Source of the DNA: Inquilinus sp042743185
GTDB taxonomy: Bacteria; Pseudomonadota; Alphaproteobacteria; DSM-16000; Inquilinaceae
Direction of reading: 5' to 3'
Assembly: GCF_042743185.1 (NCBI RefSeq)
Contig: NZ_JBHYMS010000028.1
Coordinates: 20,804 to 84,803, forward strand
Length of the DNA stretch: 64,000 nucleotides
Shown: piece by piece, positions 42,587 through 50,953 of the stretch
Position numbering within the stretch: position 1 is the first letter of the stretch
Layout: each line of letters begins with the position of its first letter
Notes under the pieces: model-generated
Told to the model about the DNA's origin: nothing
Databases searched by the model: none
Seen by the model: only the letters and a program-made list of their open reading frames with translations
Made by a program: the position numbers and the translations under genes

Positions 42587-43987
42587 TCAACCGGCGGTCG
42601 CGGCCGGAACCGGGGCGACCGCCGTGGTCCCGGCCGGCGGCACCGGCGCGGGCAGGAAGGCATCGATCTCGACCGGCGCCGGGACCAGGCCGCGGGTCGG
42701 GCCGGGGATGCGCCAGGCCAGCGTGTCGAAGCCGTGGCAATGGCCGCACAGCGCCGACCAGCGGTCGGCCTGGGCGCCGCAGGCATCGCATTCCCAGGCC
42801 TCGTCCGGCGCCGCGGTCTGGGCCTTGGCCAGCCAGCTGCGCGCCGCGATCGGGTCGTTGCGCTCCGCCGTCTCCAGATCGGCCAGCAGGCGGTAGACGC
42901 GCCGCGACGGCGCCACCTGCTCGGCCTTCAGGAGGTGGGTGCGGGCGCTGCCCCAGAGCTGGGCCGACAGCTCGGCCTCGGCCAGGGTCAGGAGGCCGGT
43001 CGCCGAATCCGGCCGCAGCCGCACCAGCTTCTCCAGCCGCTTGACCTTCAAGAGCGTGCCCTCGTCGGCCGGGCCCAGCGCGGCATAGGCGCGGGCGATC
43101 TCCGGATGCGGCGTGCGGCCCCAGCTCTTCTCCAGCAGGCGCGCGGCCTGAGAGTCGCGGCCGGTCCGCTGCAGCAGCGCGCTCTCCTGCAGCGCTGCCG
43201 GCACGAAGTCCGGCTCCAGCCCCACCGCCTTGTGGGCGAAGTCCAGCGCCTGGGACAGGTTGCCCTCATCCTCGGCCTCGCGGCTGCGCTCGACCAGGAT
43301 GCGGGTCTTGTAGCGCCGCCCGTCCTCGGCCGAGATCGCCTTGACCCGGACGGACTGGGCGAGGCTCAGCTGGGCGTCGGCCCAGCGCCGCTGCGCCACC
43401 TCCAGGTCGAAGCAGGCGCGGTGGGTCCAGGCCGCGTCCGGCCGCAGCGACCGGGCCCGCTGCGCCATCTCCAGCGCCGGCGCGGAGTCCTTGTTGCGCA
43501 GCGACTGGTTCAGCAGGCCGCGCAGGCCCAGGAACTCCATGTCCGGCCGGCGCAGCATCGCCTCGAAATAGCGGGTGGCGGCGGTGTCGTCGCCGGCCAG
43601 CTGCGCCGCCTGGGCGGACAGCAGCAGGGTCAGCGGCGGCTCGTCCAGCAGCACGTCGGCCTTGCGGGCGAAGCGGCGCGCCGCCTCGGCGTCGCCGGCG
43701 GCGACCGCGACCATGCCGCGGGTCAGGGCGCGATAGCCCTTCTCGCGCCGGGCGAAGCGGCGGCCCTCGACGAAGCGGCCCGGGGCCCGGCGCAGCGAGC
43801 GCCAGAAGCGGTACAGCCAGGCCGCCAGCAGCATCAGCGCCGCCGCGGCCGCCACCAGCACCGCGACCGAGGTCTCGATCACCCGGCCCTGCCACTGGAT
43901 CTCGACATGGCCCGGCCGGTCCGCCAGCCAGACTGCGACGGCGATCAGGAGGGCGAGCTTGAGGGCGTAGAGCAGCAGACGCTTCAT
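42587..43987 (-). CDS. hemY: HemY-like TPR membrane protein
   Basis: The 466-aa protein has two N-terminal membrane segments (about 4-21 and 41-61), TPR-like helices from about 95 to 400, and near the C-terminus a zinc-ribbon-like CDACG...CGHCHG. This is the alphaproteobacterial HemY_N protein. Despite the name it is not protoporphyrinogen oxidase; it is encoded next to the mitofilin-like gene in alphaproteobacteria and is thought to work with it at the inner membrane. Its start overlaps the upstream fusion gene by 4 bp. Confidence 0.9.
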   Translation of the reverse strand: MKRLLLYALKLALLIAVAVWLADRPGHVEIQWQGRVIETSVAVLVAAAAALMLLAAWLYRFWRSLRRAPGRFVEGRRFARREKGYRALTRGMVAVAAGDAEAARRFARKADVLLDEPPLTLLLSAQAAQLAGDDTAATRYFEAMLRRPDMEFLGLRGLLNQSLRNKDSAPALEMAQRARSLRPDAAWTHRACFDLEVAQRRWADAQLSLAQSVRVKAISAEDGRRYKTRILVERSREAEDEGNLSQALDFAHKAVGLEPDFVPAALQESALLQRTGRDSQAARLLEKSWGRTPHPEIARAYAALGPADEGTLLKVKRLEKLVRLRPDSATGLLTLAEAELSAQLWGSARTHLLKAEQVAPSRRVYRLLADLETAERNDPIAARSWLAKAQTAAPDEAWECDACGAQADRWSALCGHCHGFDTLAWRIPGPTRGLVPAPVEIDAFLPAPVPPAGTTAVAPVPAATAG

Positions 43988-46413
43988 GGCGCCTTCGGGG
44001 GCTGGGTGTCGGCGGGCTTGGCTCCGGCATCGCCGGCCGCGGCATTGCTCGCCGCCGCCAGGCGCTGCACCGCCAGGGCGGACAGGCTCTGCAGCGCCGA
44101 TTCCGCCGACAGCCGGGCCTCGGCCTGGCTGCGCCAGCCGGCCAGGGCGGAGGCCGCGGGGCCGCTCAGGCCCTTGGCCGCCTCGACCGCGCCGGCCAGG
44201 TCGCCGCGCTGCAGCCGGCCTTCGGCCCGGGCCAGAACGGCGTTGGTGTCGGTGCCCTCGACCTCGCCCGGGGCCGGGCGGACGGTGACCAGGTCCTGGA
44301 CCACGGACAGGCTGCGGTCGACCCAGTCGCCGCTCTGCGGCTGGTCGGCCTTGCGCGCCGCCTCCGCCGCCTGGGCGAAGCCGGTGGCCAGGGCGGCGCG
44401 GCTCGGCACGCCCTTCGCCGCCGGCTCCAGCGCCGCCACGGCGTTGGCCAGGCCCGGATCGTTCTGGGCCAGGCCGCGCAGCAGGGCCAGGGTCTCGTCC
44501 AGGGGGGCGCCGGTGTCCAGCGCGCTGCGCAGCTGGCCCGCGGCCAGGCTCAGCGCCTGGGCGCCGGTGTCGCTGTTGCGCAGCCGCTCGACCGTCGCCT
44601 TGACCGCGTCGACCTGCTGCTGCAGCGCCGCCAGGGTGCTGCCGTTGGCCTGGGCGCCGGACGACAGGGTGGCGACCGTGTCGCCCAGCGTCTTCACCGC
44701 GGCCTGGGCCGATTCCAGCGCCGCGATCCGGGCCTCCAGCGCCGCCACGGCCTCCGGGGCCGGTGCGGGGGCTGCCGGGGCGGGAGCGGGCTGCTGCGGC
44801 TGCTGTTGCGGCTGGGCATTCGGCTGGCCCTGCTGCGGCGCCGTGCCGGCCAGCTGGTCCAGCTTCTGCTGGATCGCGTCGACCCGCGCGGCCAGCTCGG
44901 CGCGGCCCTTCTCGATCGCCGCGGGATCGACCGGGCCGCCGGGCGGCTTCTCCAGCGCCTCGACCCGCTTGCCCAGCCCGTCGATCGCCTCGGAGATGCC
45001 GGACGGGAAGTCGGCCAGGCGCTTCTCGATGAAGGCGACCCGGTCGCCCAGCGTCGGCGATCCCTGCGGCGCCGGGGCGGGCGTAGCGGGGGCGAACAGT
45101 CGCGGCGACCAGATCGGCGCGGTGGCCGAGATCGCGGCGAAGACAATGGCGACGGCGGCCGCGGTCCAGGCCGAGCGGGCGACATTGCCCGGCGGCTCGG
45201 CCGGAGGGGCCGGCGGAATGGTCGGCGGGCCGACGCGCGGCGGGCCGGGCGGCGTCTCCGGCTCGGCCAGCTCGGCCGGCTCGGGCGCGCCTTCCTCCGG
45301 CGTCGCCGGACGGGTGCGCGCCAGCTCGGCCGGGTCGAGCGCGATGTCGTGGGTCCTGGCGGCGGCCAGGATGTCGGCGTGGCGCTGCTCCGGAATGGCG
45401 TTGCGCCGCTTCCAGCCCTGCACGGTGGTCACCGGCACGGTCAGCTTCGCCGCCATCGGCCGGATGCCGCCGAAGGCCTCGATCACCCGCTCGGTCGGGG
45501 TCAGCGGCCCCTCGGCCGGAAGGCCCAGGGCCTCCTCGGGCGGCGGGGCGGCGGGGTCGCCGGCCTTCTCGTCGGGGGACTCCGGCTGAGCCTGAGAGGT
45601 GGCCGACGCGTCGTCCGGCTGCTGGGAGTCAGGGCCGGGGGCCGCTGCTTCGCCTGGCTTGTCGGGGGTCGGGTCCATACCGTTCGCCGTCCTCGTCTCT
45701 TGCTCAGCGGGAAAATCGGAAAGCCGCGCCAGCAGCGACGGCGAATCCGGCCTGTCCGCGATTCGCACCGCCCGCCAGGGCGACGGATCCAGCGCCTGGG
45801 CGACGGCCGGGCTCAGGCAGACCGCCGTCAGCCCGGCGAGGCGATGGGTCAGTTCGACCCGGGCCGCGAGGGTAGCAAAGACCTTCGCCGTGCGGGGAGA
45901 GAAAAACACCACCCCGGCCAGCCCGGGGTCGGCCAGGCCGGCCATCGCCGCCGGCGGCAGCGCCGCGGCCGGCCGGGCGCGGTACAGGACGATCCGCCGC
46001 ACGGTGAAGCCCGCGAGCAGGGCGGGCAGGTCGCGCGCCACGTCCTCGCCCGACGGGTGCAGCAGCACGCCGCCCGCCGGGTCCAGCCGGGCCCGGGCCA
46101 GGTCGGCCAGGTCCGCCCCGTCGCCGGCGGCGCTGGCCACGTCGCGGAAGCCGAGCGAGCGGGCCAGCTCGGCGGTGGCGTCGCCGACCGCCAGCACCGG
46201 CAGGTCGCGCCGCGCCACCCGCCGGGCGAAGGCGTCGATGCCGTTGCGGCTGGTGGCCAGCACCGCCTGCACGTCGCCGAGGTCGATCGGGCCGGGGTCG
46301 ACCGGCTCGATCTCCAGGATCGGGGCGATCACCGGGTCGAGGCCTTGGTCGCGCATCGCCTCGGCGAAGCGCTCGGCCTCCTCCCGCGGCCGGGTGACCA
46401 GCCAGCGCGTCAT
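43984..46413 (-). CDS. hemD: Fusion: uroporphyrinogen-III synthase (HemD) with HTH and mitofilin (Mic60)-like regions
   Basis: One 809-residue frame. Residues 1-235 match HemD (TRWLVTRPREEAERFAEAM, VLATSRNGIDAFA, VVFFSPRTAKVFA), which closes hydroxymethylbilane to uroporphyrinogen III. Residues about 305-362 form a Cro-like helix-turn-helix (AAKLTVPVTTVQGWKRRNAI). A transmembrane helix follows at about 414-435, then coiled-coil and C-terminal mitofilin-like sequence. The second part could start at the in-frame ATG 45678, where only a weak ribosome-binding site is seen, so either a true fusion or two products are possible. Upstream is hemC (25 bp). Confidence 0.88.
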   Translation of the reverse strand: MTRWLVTRPREEAERFAEAMRDQGLDPVIAPILEIEPVDPGPIDLGDVQAVLATSRNGIDAFARRVARRDLPVLAVGDATAELARSLGFRDVASAAGDGADLADLARARLDPAGGVLLHPSGEDVARDLPALLAGFTVRRIVLYRARPAAALPPAAMAGLADPGLAGVVFFSPRTAKVFATLAARVELTHRLAGLTAVCLSPAVAQALDPSPWRAVRIADRPDSPSLLARLSDFPAEQETRTANGMDPTPDKPGEAAAPGPDSQQPDDASATSQAQPESPDEKAGDPAAPPPEEALGLPAEGPLTPTERVIEAFGGIRPMAAKLTVPVTTVQGWKRRNAIPEQRHADILAAARTHDIALDPAELARTRPATPEEGAPEPAELAEPETPPGPPRVGPPTIPPAPPAEPPGNVARSAWTAAAVAIVFAAISATAPIWSPRLFAPATPAPAPQGSPTLGDRVAFIEKRLADFPSGISEAIDGLGKRVEALEKPPGGPVDPAAIEKGRAELAARVDAIQQKLDQLAGTAPQQGQPNAQPQQQPQQPAPAPAAPAPAPEAVAALEARIAALESAQAAVKTLGDTVATLSSGAQANGSTLAALQQQVDAVKATVERLRNSDTGAQALSLAAGQLRSALDTGAPLDETLALLRGLAQNDPGLANAVAALEPAAKGVPSRAALATGFAQAAEAARKADQPQSGDWVDRSLSVVQDLVTVRPAPGEVEGTDTNAVLARAEGRLQRGDLAGAVEAAKGLSGPAASALAGWRSQAEARLSAESALQSLSALAVQRLAAASNAAAGDAGAKPADTQPPKAP

Positions 46414-46438
46414 CCGGTCGCGTCCATCCGGGCGGCCC

Positions 46439-47383
46439 TCACCCGGCCAGGAAACGCGGGCCGATGCGGCGGCGCAGGGCCTCGCCGGCCTCGGTGCCCA
46501 GCCGTGCCGCCTCGGACCGATGGCCGCCGCGCCGGTCCTCGTGCATCTCGCTGCCGTCCGGCAGGGCGACGCGGGAGATCAGCGTCAGCGTGTCGCCGGG
46601 CCCCAGCTCGGCCAGCGCCGCGATCGGGGTGCGGCAGCTGCCGTCCAGCGCCGCCAGCAAGGCGCGCTCGGCCGCCACCCGGTCGCCGGTGTCGCGGTCG
46701 TGGATCGGGGCCAGCAGGGCGCGAATCCGGTCGTCCGCCTCGCGGCATTCGATGCCGATGGCGCCCTGCGCCACCGCCGGCAGCATCTCCTGCGGGTCGA
46801 GCACGGCCGAGACCCGGTCGGCCCGGCCGATGCGCCTCAGCCCGGCCAGGGCCAGGAGGGTGGCGTCGACCGTCCCGGCGTCCAGCTTGGCCAGCCGGGT
46901 GTCGACATTGCCGCGGAACGGCACCACCTGCAGGTCGGGCCGCAGCGCCAGCAGCTGCGCCTGCCGCCGCAGGCTGGAGGTGCCGACCACCGCGCCCGGC
47001 GTCAGCGCCGCCAGGCTGGCCGGGCCGGTCAGGGCGGTGTCGCGGGCGAACAGCGCGTCGCGCGGGTCCTCGCGCGGCAGCAGGGCGCCGATGATCAGCC
47101 CGTCCGGCAGCCGGGTCGGCATGTCCTTCATCGAATGGACGGCGATGTCCAGGCTGCCGTCCAGGAGGCCGTCCTCGATCTCCTTGGTGAACAGCCCCTT
47201 GCCGCCGATCTCGGACAGGGGCCGGTCCTGCACCCGGTCGCCGGTGGTGCGGACGATCTGGATCTCGACCGCGCCGGGCGCGGCCAGGGCCGGATGCGCC
47301 GCGATCAGACGCCGCCGCGTCTCCTCGGCCTGGGCGAGGGCAAGGGCGCTGCCGCGCGTGCCGATGCGGAGAACGGTGTCCAT
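46439..47383 (-). CDS. hemC: Hydroxymethylbilane synthase (porphobilinogen deaminase)
   Basis: From ATG 47383 the product has 314 residues. It shows RIGTRGSALALAQAEETRR, the KDMPT motif in HSMKDMPTRLPDG, GTSSLRRQAQLLALRPD and the cysteine of DGSCRTPIAA that carries the dipyrromethane cofactor. It joins four porphobilinogen units for haem and cobalamin synthesis and precedes hemD by 25 bp. A longer frame to 47521 lacks family support. Confidence 0.97.
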   Translation of the reverse strand: MDTVLRIGTRGSALALAQAEETRRRLIAAHPALAAPGAVEIQIVRTTGDRVQDRPLSEIGGKGLFTKEIEDGLLDGSLDIAVHSMKDMPTRLPDGLIIGALLPREDPRDALFARDTALTGPASLAALTPGAVVGTSSLRRQAQLLALRPDLQVVPFRGNVDTRLAKLDAGTVDATLLALAGLRRIGRADRVSAVLDPQEMLPAVAQGAIGIECREADDRIRALLAPIHDRDTGDRVAAERALLAALDGSCRTPIAALAELGPGDTLTLISRVALPDGSEMHEDRRGGHRSEAARLGTEAGEALRRRIGPRFLAG

Positions 47384-47468
47384 GGCCCGACTTCTAGAAG
47401 CCCGGCGCCCGCCGGGCAAGCCGCGCGCAGCGGTTGCGGCGACGTGGCCGGTCGGCGAGGAGACGGGC

Positions 47469-47485
47469 TTGCCAAAATTTGCCAA
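47469..47485. promoter_or_regulatory. Direct repeat TTGCCAA-AAT-TTGCCAA ahead of parDE
   Basis: Two identical 7-bp units are spaced exactly 10 bp (one helical turn) apart, ending 19 bp before the parD ATG. Ribbon-helix-helix antitoxins bind such spaced direct or inverted repeats, so this is a likely autoregulatory operator. Confidence 0.5.
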
Positions 47486-47504
47486 GGCGCTCATTCTTCC
47501 GATC

Positions 47505-47756
47505 ATGAGCACGATGAACATCTCCCTGCCCGAGGGCCTGAAGTCGTTCGTCGACGAGCAGGTCAGCCAGCGCGGCTACGGCACCAGCAGCGAGTATGTG
47601 CGCGAGCTGATCCGCAAGGATCAGGACCGCCAGCGGCTTCGCAGTTTCCTGCTCGCAGGTGCCGAGTCACCACTCACTCCCCCGATCGACGCTGCCTATT
47701 TCGAAGGATTGCGAGACCGGATCCGCAAGGCTGCGAAGCCCGGCGACGGGGAGTGA
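47505..47756 (+). CDS. parD: ParD-like antitoxin
   Basis: The 83-aa protein has the ribbon-helix-helix start MNISLPEGLKSFVDEQVSQR followed by GYGTSSEYVRELIRKDQDRQ, the ParD family pattern. A C-terminal tail (50-83) should wrap and neutralise the toxin. Its TGA overlaps the GTG start of parE. It is placed in the gap between hemC and tsaD, with a direct-repeat operator just upstream. Confidence 0.92.
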   Translation: MSTMNISLPEGLKSFVDEQVSQRGYGTSSEYVRELIRKDQDRQRLRSFLLAGAESPLTPPIDAAYFEGLRDRIRKAAKPGDGE

Positions 47757-48082
47757 AGCTCAAGGCCATCGCCCTCCGCGAGCAGGCCAGGCGCGATATC
47801 GACGACGCGGTCGCTTATTATTTGGAGGAGGGGGCTGCCGAGGCCGCGCTCGGCTTCGTCCACGCGCTGGAGCAGGCTTACGCTCACATCAGCCGCCATC
47901 CTGCCACCGGCTCTCCACGCTACGCCCATGAGCTGAGCTTGCCAGGGCTGCGCTTTTGGCCGTTAGCGCGCTACCCCCATCTGATCTTCTACGTTGCGCA
48001 TGACCACACCATCGACGTCTGGCGCATTGCGCACGGCAAGCGAAACATCCCGGCCTGGATGCAGGATCCCGAGGCCTCCTGA
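47753..48082 (+). CDS. parE: ParE/RelE-superfamily toxin
   Basis: From GTG 47753 the product has 109 residues with the ParE fold: VKLKAIALREQARRDIDDAVAYYLEEG, AALGFVHALEQAYAHISRHPATGSPRY, GLRFWPLARYPHLIFYV and DVWRIAHGKRNIPAWM. ParE toxins inhibit DNA gyrase; RelE-like relatives cleave mRNA. The 4-bp GTGA overlap with parD makes expression depend on antitoxin translation. The gene pair is moderately less GC-rich than its neighbours. Confidence 0.92.
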   Translation: MKLKAIALREQARRDIDDAVAYYLEEGAAEAALGFVHALEQAYAHISRHPATGSPRYAHELSLPGLRFWPLARYPHLIFYVAHDHTIDVWRIAHGKRNIPAWMQDPEAS

Positions 48083-48133
48083 GGTCTTCCGGTCCTTTCG
48101 CCGCGCCGGCAGACCGCCTATATCGGGCCGATC

Positions 48134-49189
48134 ATGATCGTGCTCGGCATCGAGACCTCCTGCGACGAGACGGCGGCGGCCCTGGTCGACGACCGGCGCC
48201 GCATCCTCGCCAATGTCGTGCTCAGCCAGATCGAGGAGCACGCCCCCTATGGCGGCGTGGTCCCCGAGGTGGCGGCGCGCGCCCATCTCGCCCATCTCGA
48301 CGGCGTGGTCCGCCGGGCGCTGGCCGAGGCCGGGATCGGCCTCGACGCGGTCGACGGCATCGCCGCCACCGCCGGGCCGGGGCTGATCGGCGGCGTCGCC
48401 GTCGGGGTGATGACCGCCAAGGGCATCGCCGCCGCCCGCGGCCTGCCCTTCCTCGGCGTCAACCACCTGGAAGGCCATGCCCTGACGGCGCGGCTGACCG
48501 ACGGCGTCGAGTTCCCGTACCTGCTGCTGCTGGTCTCCGGCGGCCATTGCCAGCTGCTCTGCGTCGAGGGCGTCGGCCGGTACCGGCGCTGGGGGACCAC
48601 CATCGACGACGCGGTCGGCGAGGCCTTCGACAAGGTCGCCAAGATGCTCGGCCTCGGCCATCCCGGCGGCCCGCTGGTCGAGGCCGCGGCGAAGACCGGC
48701 GATCCGAAGCGCTTCGCCCTGCCGCGGCCGATGGTCGGGCGGCCGGATTGCGACTTCTCCTTCTCCGGCCTCAAGACCGCGGTGCGCCGCGCCGTGGCCG
48801 GGCTGCCGCAGCCGCCGGCGCCGCGGGACGTCGCCGATCTCTGCGCCGCCTTCCAGGAGTCGGTGGCGGCCTCGCTGGCCGACCGCGCCAAGCGCGCGAT
48901 CGCCCGGTTCCGGGCCGAGCATCCGGCCGGCGGCGCCTTCGTCGTGGCCGGCGGCGTCGCCGCCAACCAGCGGCTGCGGACCCGCCTGTCCGAGGTGTCG
49001 GAGAAGGCCGGGCTGCCCTTCGTCGCGCCGCCGCTCGCGCTGTGCACCGACAACGGCGCGATGATCGCCTGGGCCGGGCTGGAGCGGCTGCGCCTCGGCC
49101 TGGTCGACGGGCTCGACTGCGCGCCACGGCCGCGCTGGCCGCTCGATCCCACCGCCACCGCGGCGATCGGCGCCGGGGTGAAGGCTTGA
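48134..49189 (+). CDS. tsaD: tRNA N6-threonylcarbamoyladenosine transferase TsaD
   Basis: The 351-aa protein begins MIVLGIETSCDETAAALVD and has the metal-binding GVNHLEGHALTA, the LLVSGGHCQLL ATPase-fold motif, DDAVGEAFDKVAKMLGLGHPGGP and VAGGVAANQRLR. It transfers the threonylcarbamoyl group to A37 of ANN-decoding tRNAs (with TsaBE made elsewhere). The start of gpsA follows 6 bp after the stop, making a two-gene core found widely in alphaproteobacteria. Confidence 0.98.
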   Translation: MIVLGIETSCDETAAALVDDRRRILANVVLSQIEEHAPYGGVVPEVAARAHLAHLDGVVRRALAEAGIGLDAVDGIAATAGPGLIGGVAVGVMTAKGIAAARGLPFLGVNHLEGHALTARLTDGVEFPYLLLLVSGGHCQLLCVEGVGRYRRWGTTIDDAVGEAFDKVAKMLGLGHPGGPLVEAAAKTGDPKRFALPRPMVGRPDCDFSFSGLKTAVRRAVAGLPQPPAPRDVADLCAAFQESVAASLADRAKRAIARFRAEHPAGGAFVVAGGVAANQRLRTRLSEVSEKAGLPFVAPPLALCTDNGAMIAWAGLERLRLGLVDGLDCAPRPRWPLDPTATAAIGAGVKA

Positions 49190-49195
49190 GCCCCC

Positions 49196-50176
49196 ATGAC
49201 TAGAGGGCGCATCGCCGTGATCGGCGCCGGCGCCTGGGGCACGGCGCTGGCGCAGAGCTTCGCCGGGGCCGGGCACAAGGTGGTGCTGTGGGCCCGCGAT
49301 CCGGACCGCGCCGCGGCGATGCGGGACAGCCGCGAGAACGCCGCCTATCTGCCCGGCATCGCGCTGCATCCGGGGATCGCGGTCACCGCCGACCTCATGG
49401 CGGCCGAGGGGCTGCGGGTCCTGGCCGTGCCGGCGCAGCATCTGCGCGCGATCCTGGAACGGCTGCCGCCGCGGGCGGGGCCCTTGGTGATCACCGCCAA
49501 GGGCATCGAGACCGCGACCGGGCTGTTCATGGATCAGGTCACCGCCGAGGCGCGGCCGGAGGCGGCGCCGGCGCTGCTGTCCGGCCCCAGCTTCGCCGCC
49601 GAGGTGGCGCGCGGCCTGCCGACCGCCCTGACCCTGGCCTGCGCCGATGCCGGGGCCGGCGCCGCCCTGGCCCGCAGCCTCGGCCACGGGACGCTGCGCC
49701 TGTACTGGAGCGAGGATCTGCGCGGCGTCGCCCTCGGCGGCGCCCTGAAGAACGTGCTGGCGATCGCCGCCGGCATCGTCACCGGCCGCGGGCTGGGCGA
49801 GAACGCCCGGGCGGCGCTGGTCACCCGCGGCCTCGCCGAGATGGCGCGGCTCGGCGCCGGGCTCGGGGCGCGGCCGGAGACGCTGACCGGCCTGTCCGGC
49901 CTCGGCGACCTGCTGCTGACCGCCTGCAGCGCCACCAGCCGCAACACCTCGCTCGGCATCGCGCTGGGGCAGGGAAGGACCCTGACGGAGATCCTGGGCG
50001 AGCGCCGGTCGGTCACCGAGGGGGTGTGGACCGCGGCGGCGGCGGCCCGGCTGGCGGCGCAGTCGGGCGTCGACGCGCCGGTGATCGCCGCCGTCGACGC
50101 CGTGCTGAACCGCGGCGCCGCGATCGACACCACCGTCGCCGGCCTGCTGCTGCGCCCGGCGAAGCGCGAGGCCTGA
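49196..50176 (+). CDS. gpsA: Glycerol-3-phosphate dehydrogenase [NAD(P)+]
   Basis: The 326-aa enzyme has the cofactor site IAVIGAGAWGTALAQSFAG, VITAKGIETATG, LSGPSFAAEVARGLPTAL and the catalytic lysine in LGGALKNVLAIAAGI. It reduces dihydroxyacetone phosphate to glycerol 3-phosphate for membrane lipid synthesis. It lies between tsaD and the YciI gene in one direction. Confidence 0.98.
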   Translation: MTRGRIAVIGAGAWGTALAQSFAGAGHKVVLWARDPDRAAAMRDSRENAAYLPGIALHPGIAVTADLMAAEGLRVLAVPAQHLRAILERLPPRAGPLVITAKGIETATGLFMDQVTAEARPEAAPALLSGPSFAAEVARGLPTALTLACADAGAGAALARSLGHGTLRLYWSEDLRGVALGGALKNVLAIAAGIVTGRGLGENARAALVTRGLAEMARLGAGLGARPETLTGLSGLGDLLLTACSATSRNTSLGIALGQGRTLTEILGERRSVTEGVWTAAAAARLAAQSGVDAPVIAAVDAVLNRGAAIDTTVAGLLLRPAKREA

Positions 50177-50235
50177 CCTGGAACTGCCCGGCCGTTTCCG
50201 CTAGCGTCGCCAGCATCAGCGTATCGGAGGAATCC

Positions 50236-50520
50236 TTGCAGTTCTCGATCGTCACCGTCGACCGGCCGGACGGGCTGGAGATCCGCCTCGCCAACCGGCC
50301 GGCGCATCTCGCCTATCTCGAGGCCAATGCCGCCCGCATCATCGCGGCCGGCCCGCACCTCTCGGCCGACGGGCAGACCATGATCGGCAGCCTGCTGCTG
50401 ATCGAGGCGGCGGACCGGGCGGAGGCGGAGCGCTTCGTCGCCGACGACCCGTTCAGCAAGGCGGGGCTGCCGGCCAGCGTCGCCATCACGCCCTGGCGCC
50501 GCGTCTATCCGAAGGCCTGA
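50236..50520 (+). CDS. YciI-like protein
   Basis: From TTG 50236, with GGAGG at 50226-50230 giving correct 5-nt spacing, the product has 94 residues. The dimeric ferredoxin-like YciI fold is seen in RPAHLAYLEANAARIIAAGP, SLLLIEAADRAEAERFVADDPF and AITPWRRVY, with the usual His/Asp pair (RPAHL, DDPFS). The function of YciI proteins is not well defined. It lies in the conserved order gpsA-YciI-EVE. Confidence 0.9.
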   Translation: MQFSIVTVDRPDGLEIRLANRPAHLAYLEANAARIIAAGPHLSADGQTMIGSLLLIEAADRAEAERFVADDPFSKAGLPASVAITPWRRVYPKA

Positions 50521-50523
50521 GCC

Positions 50524-50940
50524 ATGAAGCACTGGCTGGTCAAGTCCGAGCCCGTCAAATGGGGCTGGGAGCAGATGGTCAAGGCCGAGCGCACCCATTG
50601 GGACGGGGTGCGGAACTATGCGGCCTCGAACAACCTGAAGGCGATGAAGATCGGCGACGAGGCGTTCTTCTACCACTCCAACGAGGGGCTGGAGATCGTC
50701 GGCATCGTCGAGATCGTGCGCGAATACTACCCGGACCCGAGCGACGAGAGCGGCCGTTTCGGCATGGTCGACGTGCAGGCCGCGCGGCCGCTGAAGACTC
50801 CGGTGACCTTGAAGCAGATGAAGGCCGACCCGGCCCTGTCCGACCTCGTGCTGATCCGCCAGGGGCGGTTGTCGGTCAGTCCTGTCAGCGACGCGGAATG
50901 GAAGCACATCTGCAAGCTCGGCGGCGTCGACCCGAAGTGA
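50524..50940 (+). CDS. EVE domain protein (modified-base reader fold)
   Basis: The 138-aa protein is a single EVE domain: HWLVKSEPVKWGWEQMVKA, DGVRNYAASNNLKAMKIGDEAFFYHSNEG, PLKTPVTLKQMKADPAL and IRQGRLSVSPVSDAEW. EVE proteins are PUA-like folds that bind modified nucleotides in DNA or RNA. It starts 3 bp after the YciI stop. Its place in the tsaD-gpsA operon suggests a link to RNA, but this is only context. Confidence 0.95.
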   Translation: MKHWLVKSEPVKWGWEQMVKAERTHWDGVRNYAASNNLKAMKIGDEAFFYHSNEGLEIVGIVEIVREYYPDPSDESGRFGMVDVQAARPLKTPVTLKQMKADPALSDLVLIRQGRLSVSPVSDAEWKHICKLGGVDPK

Positions 50941-50953
50941 GGGGGGCCGTGGC

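Noticed and set aside
42734..45589. 951-codon plus-strand frame opposite hemY and hemD
   Set aside because: It is antisense to two recognised genes. Its protein is arginine/glycine/alanine low-complexity, as produced by the mirror frame of GC-rich coding DNA.
45599..47504. Long plus-strand extension upstream of the parD and parE frames
   Set aside because: The frames stay open upstream only because they mirror hemD and hemC. The toxin and antitoxin start at 47753 and 47505.
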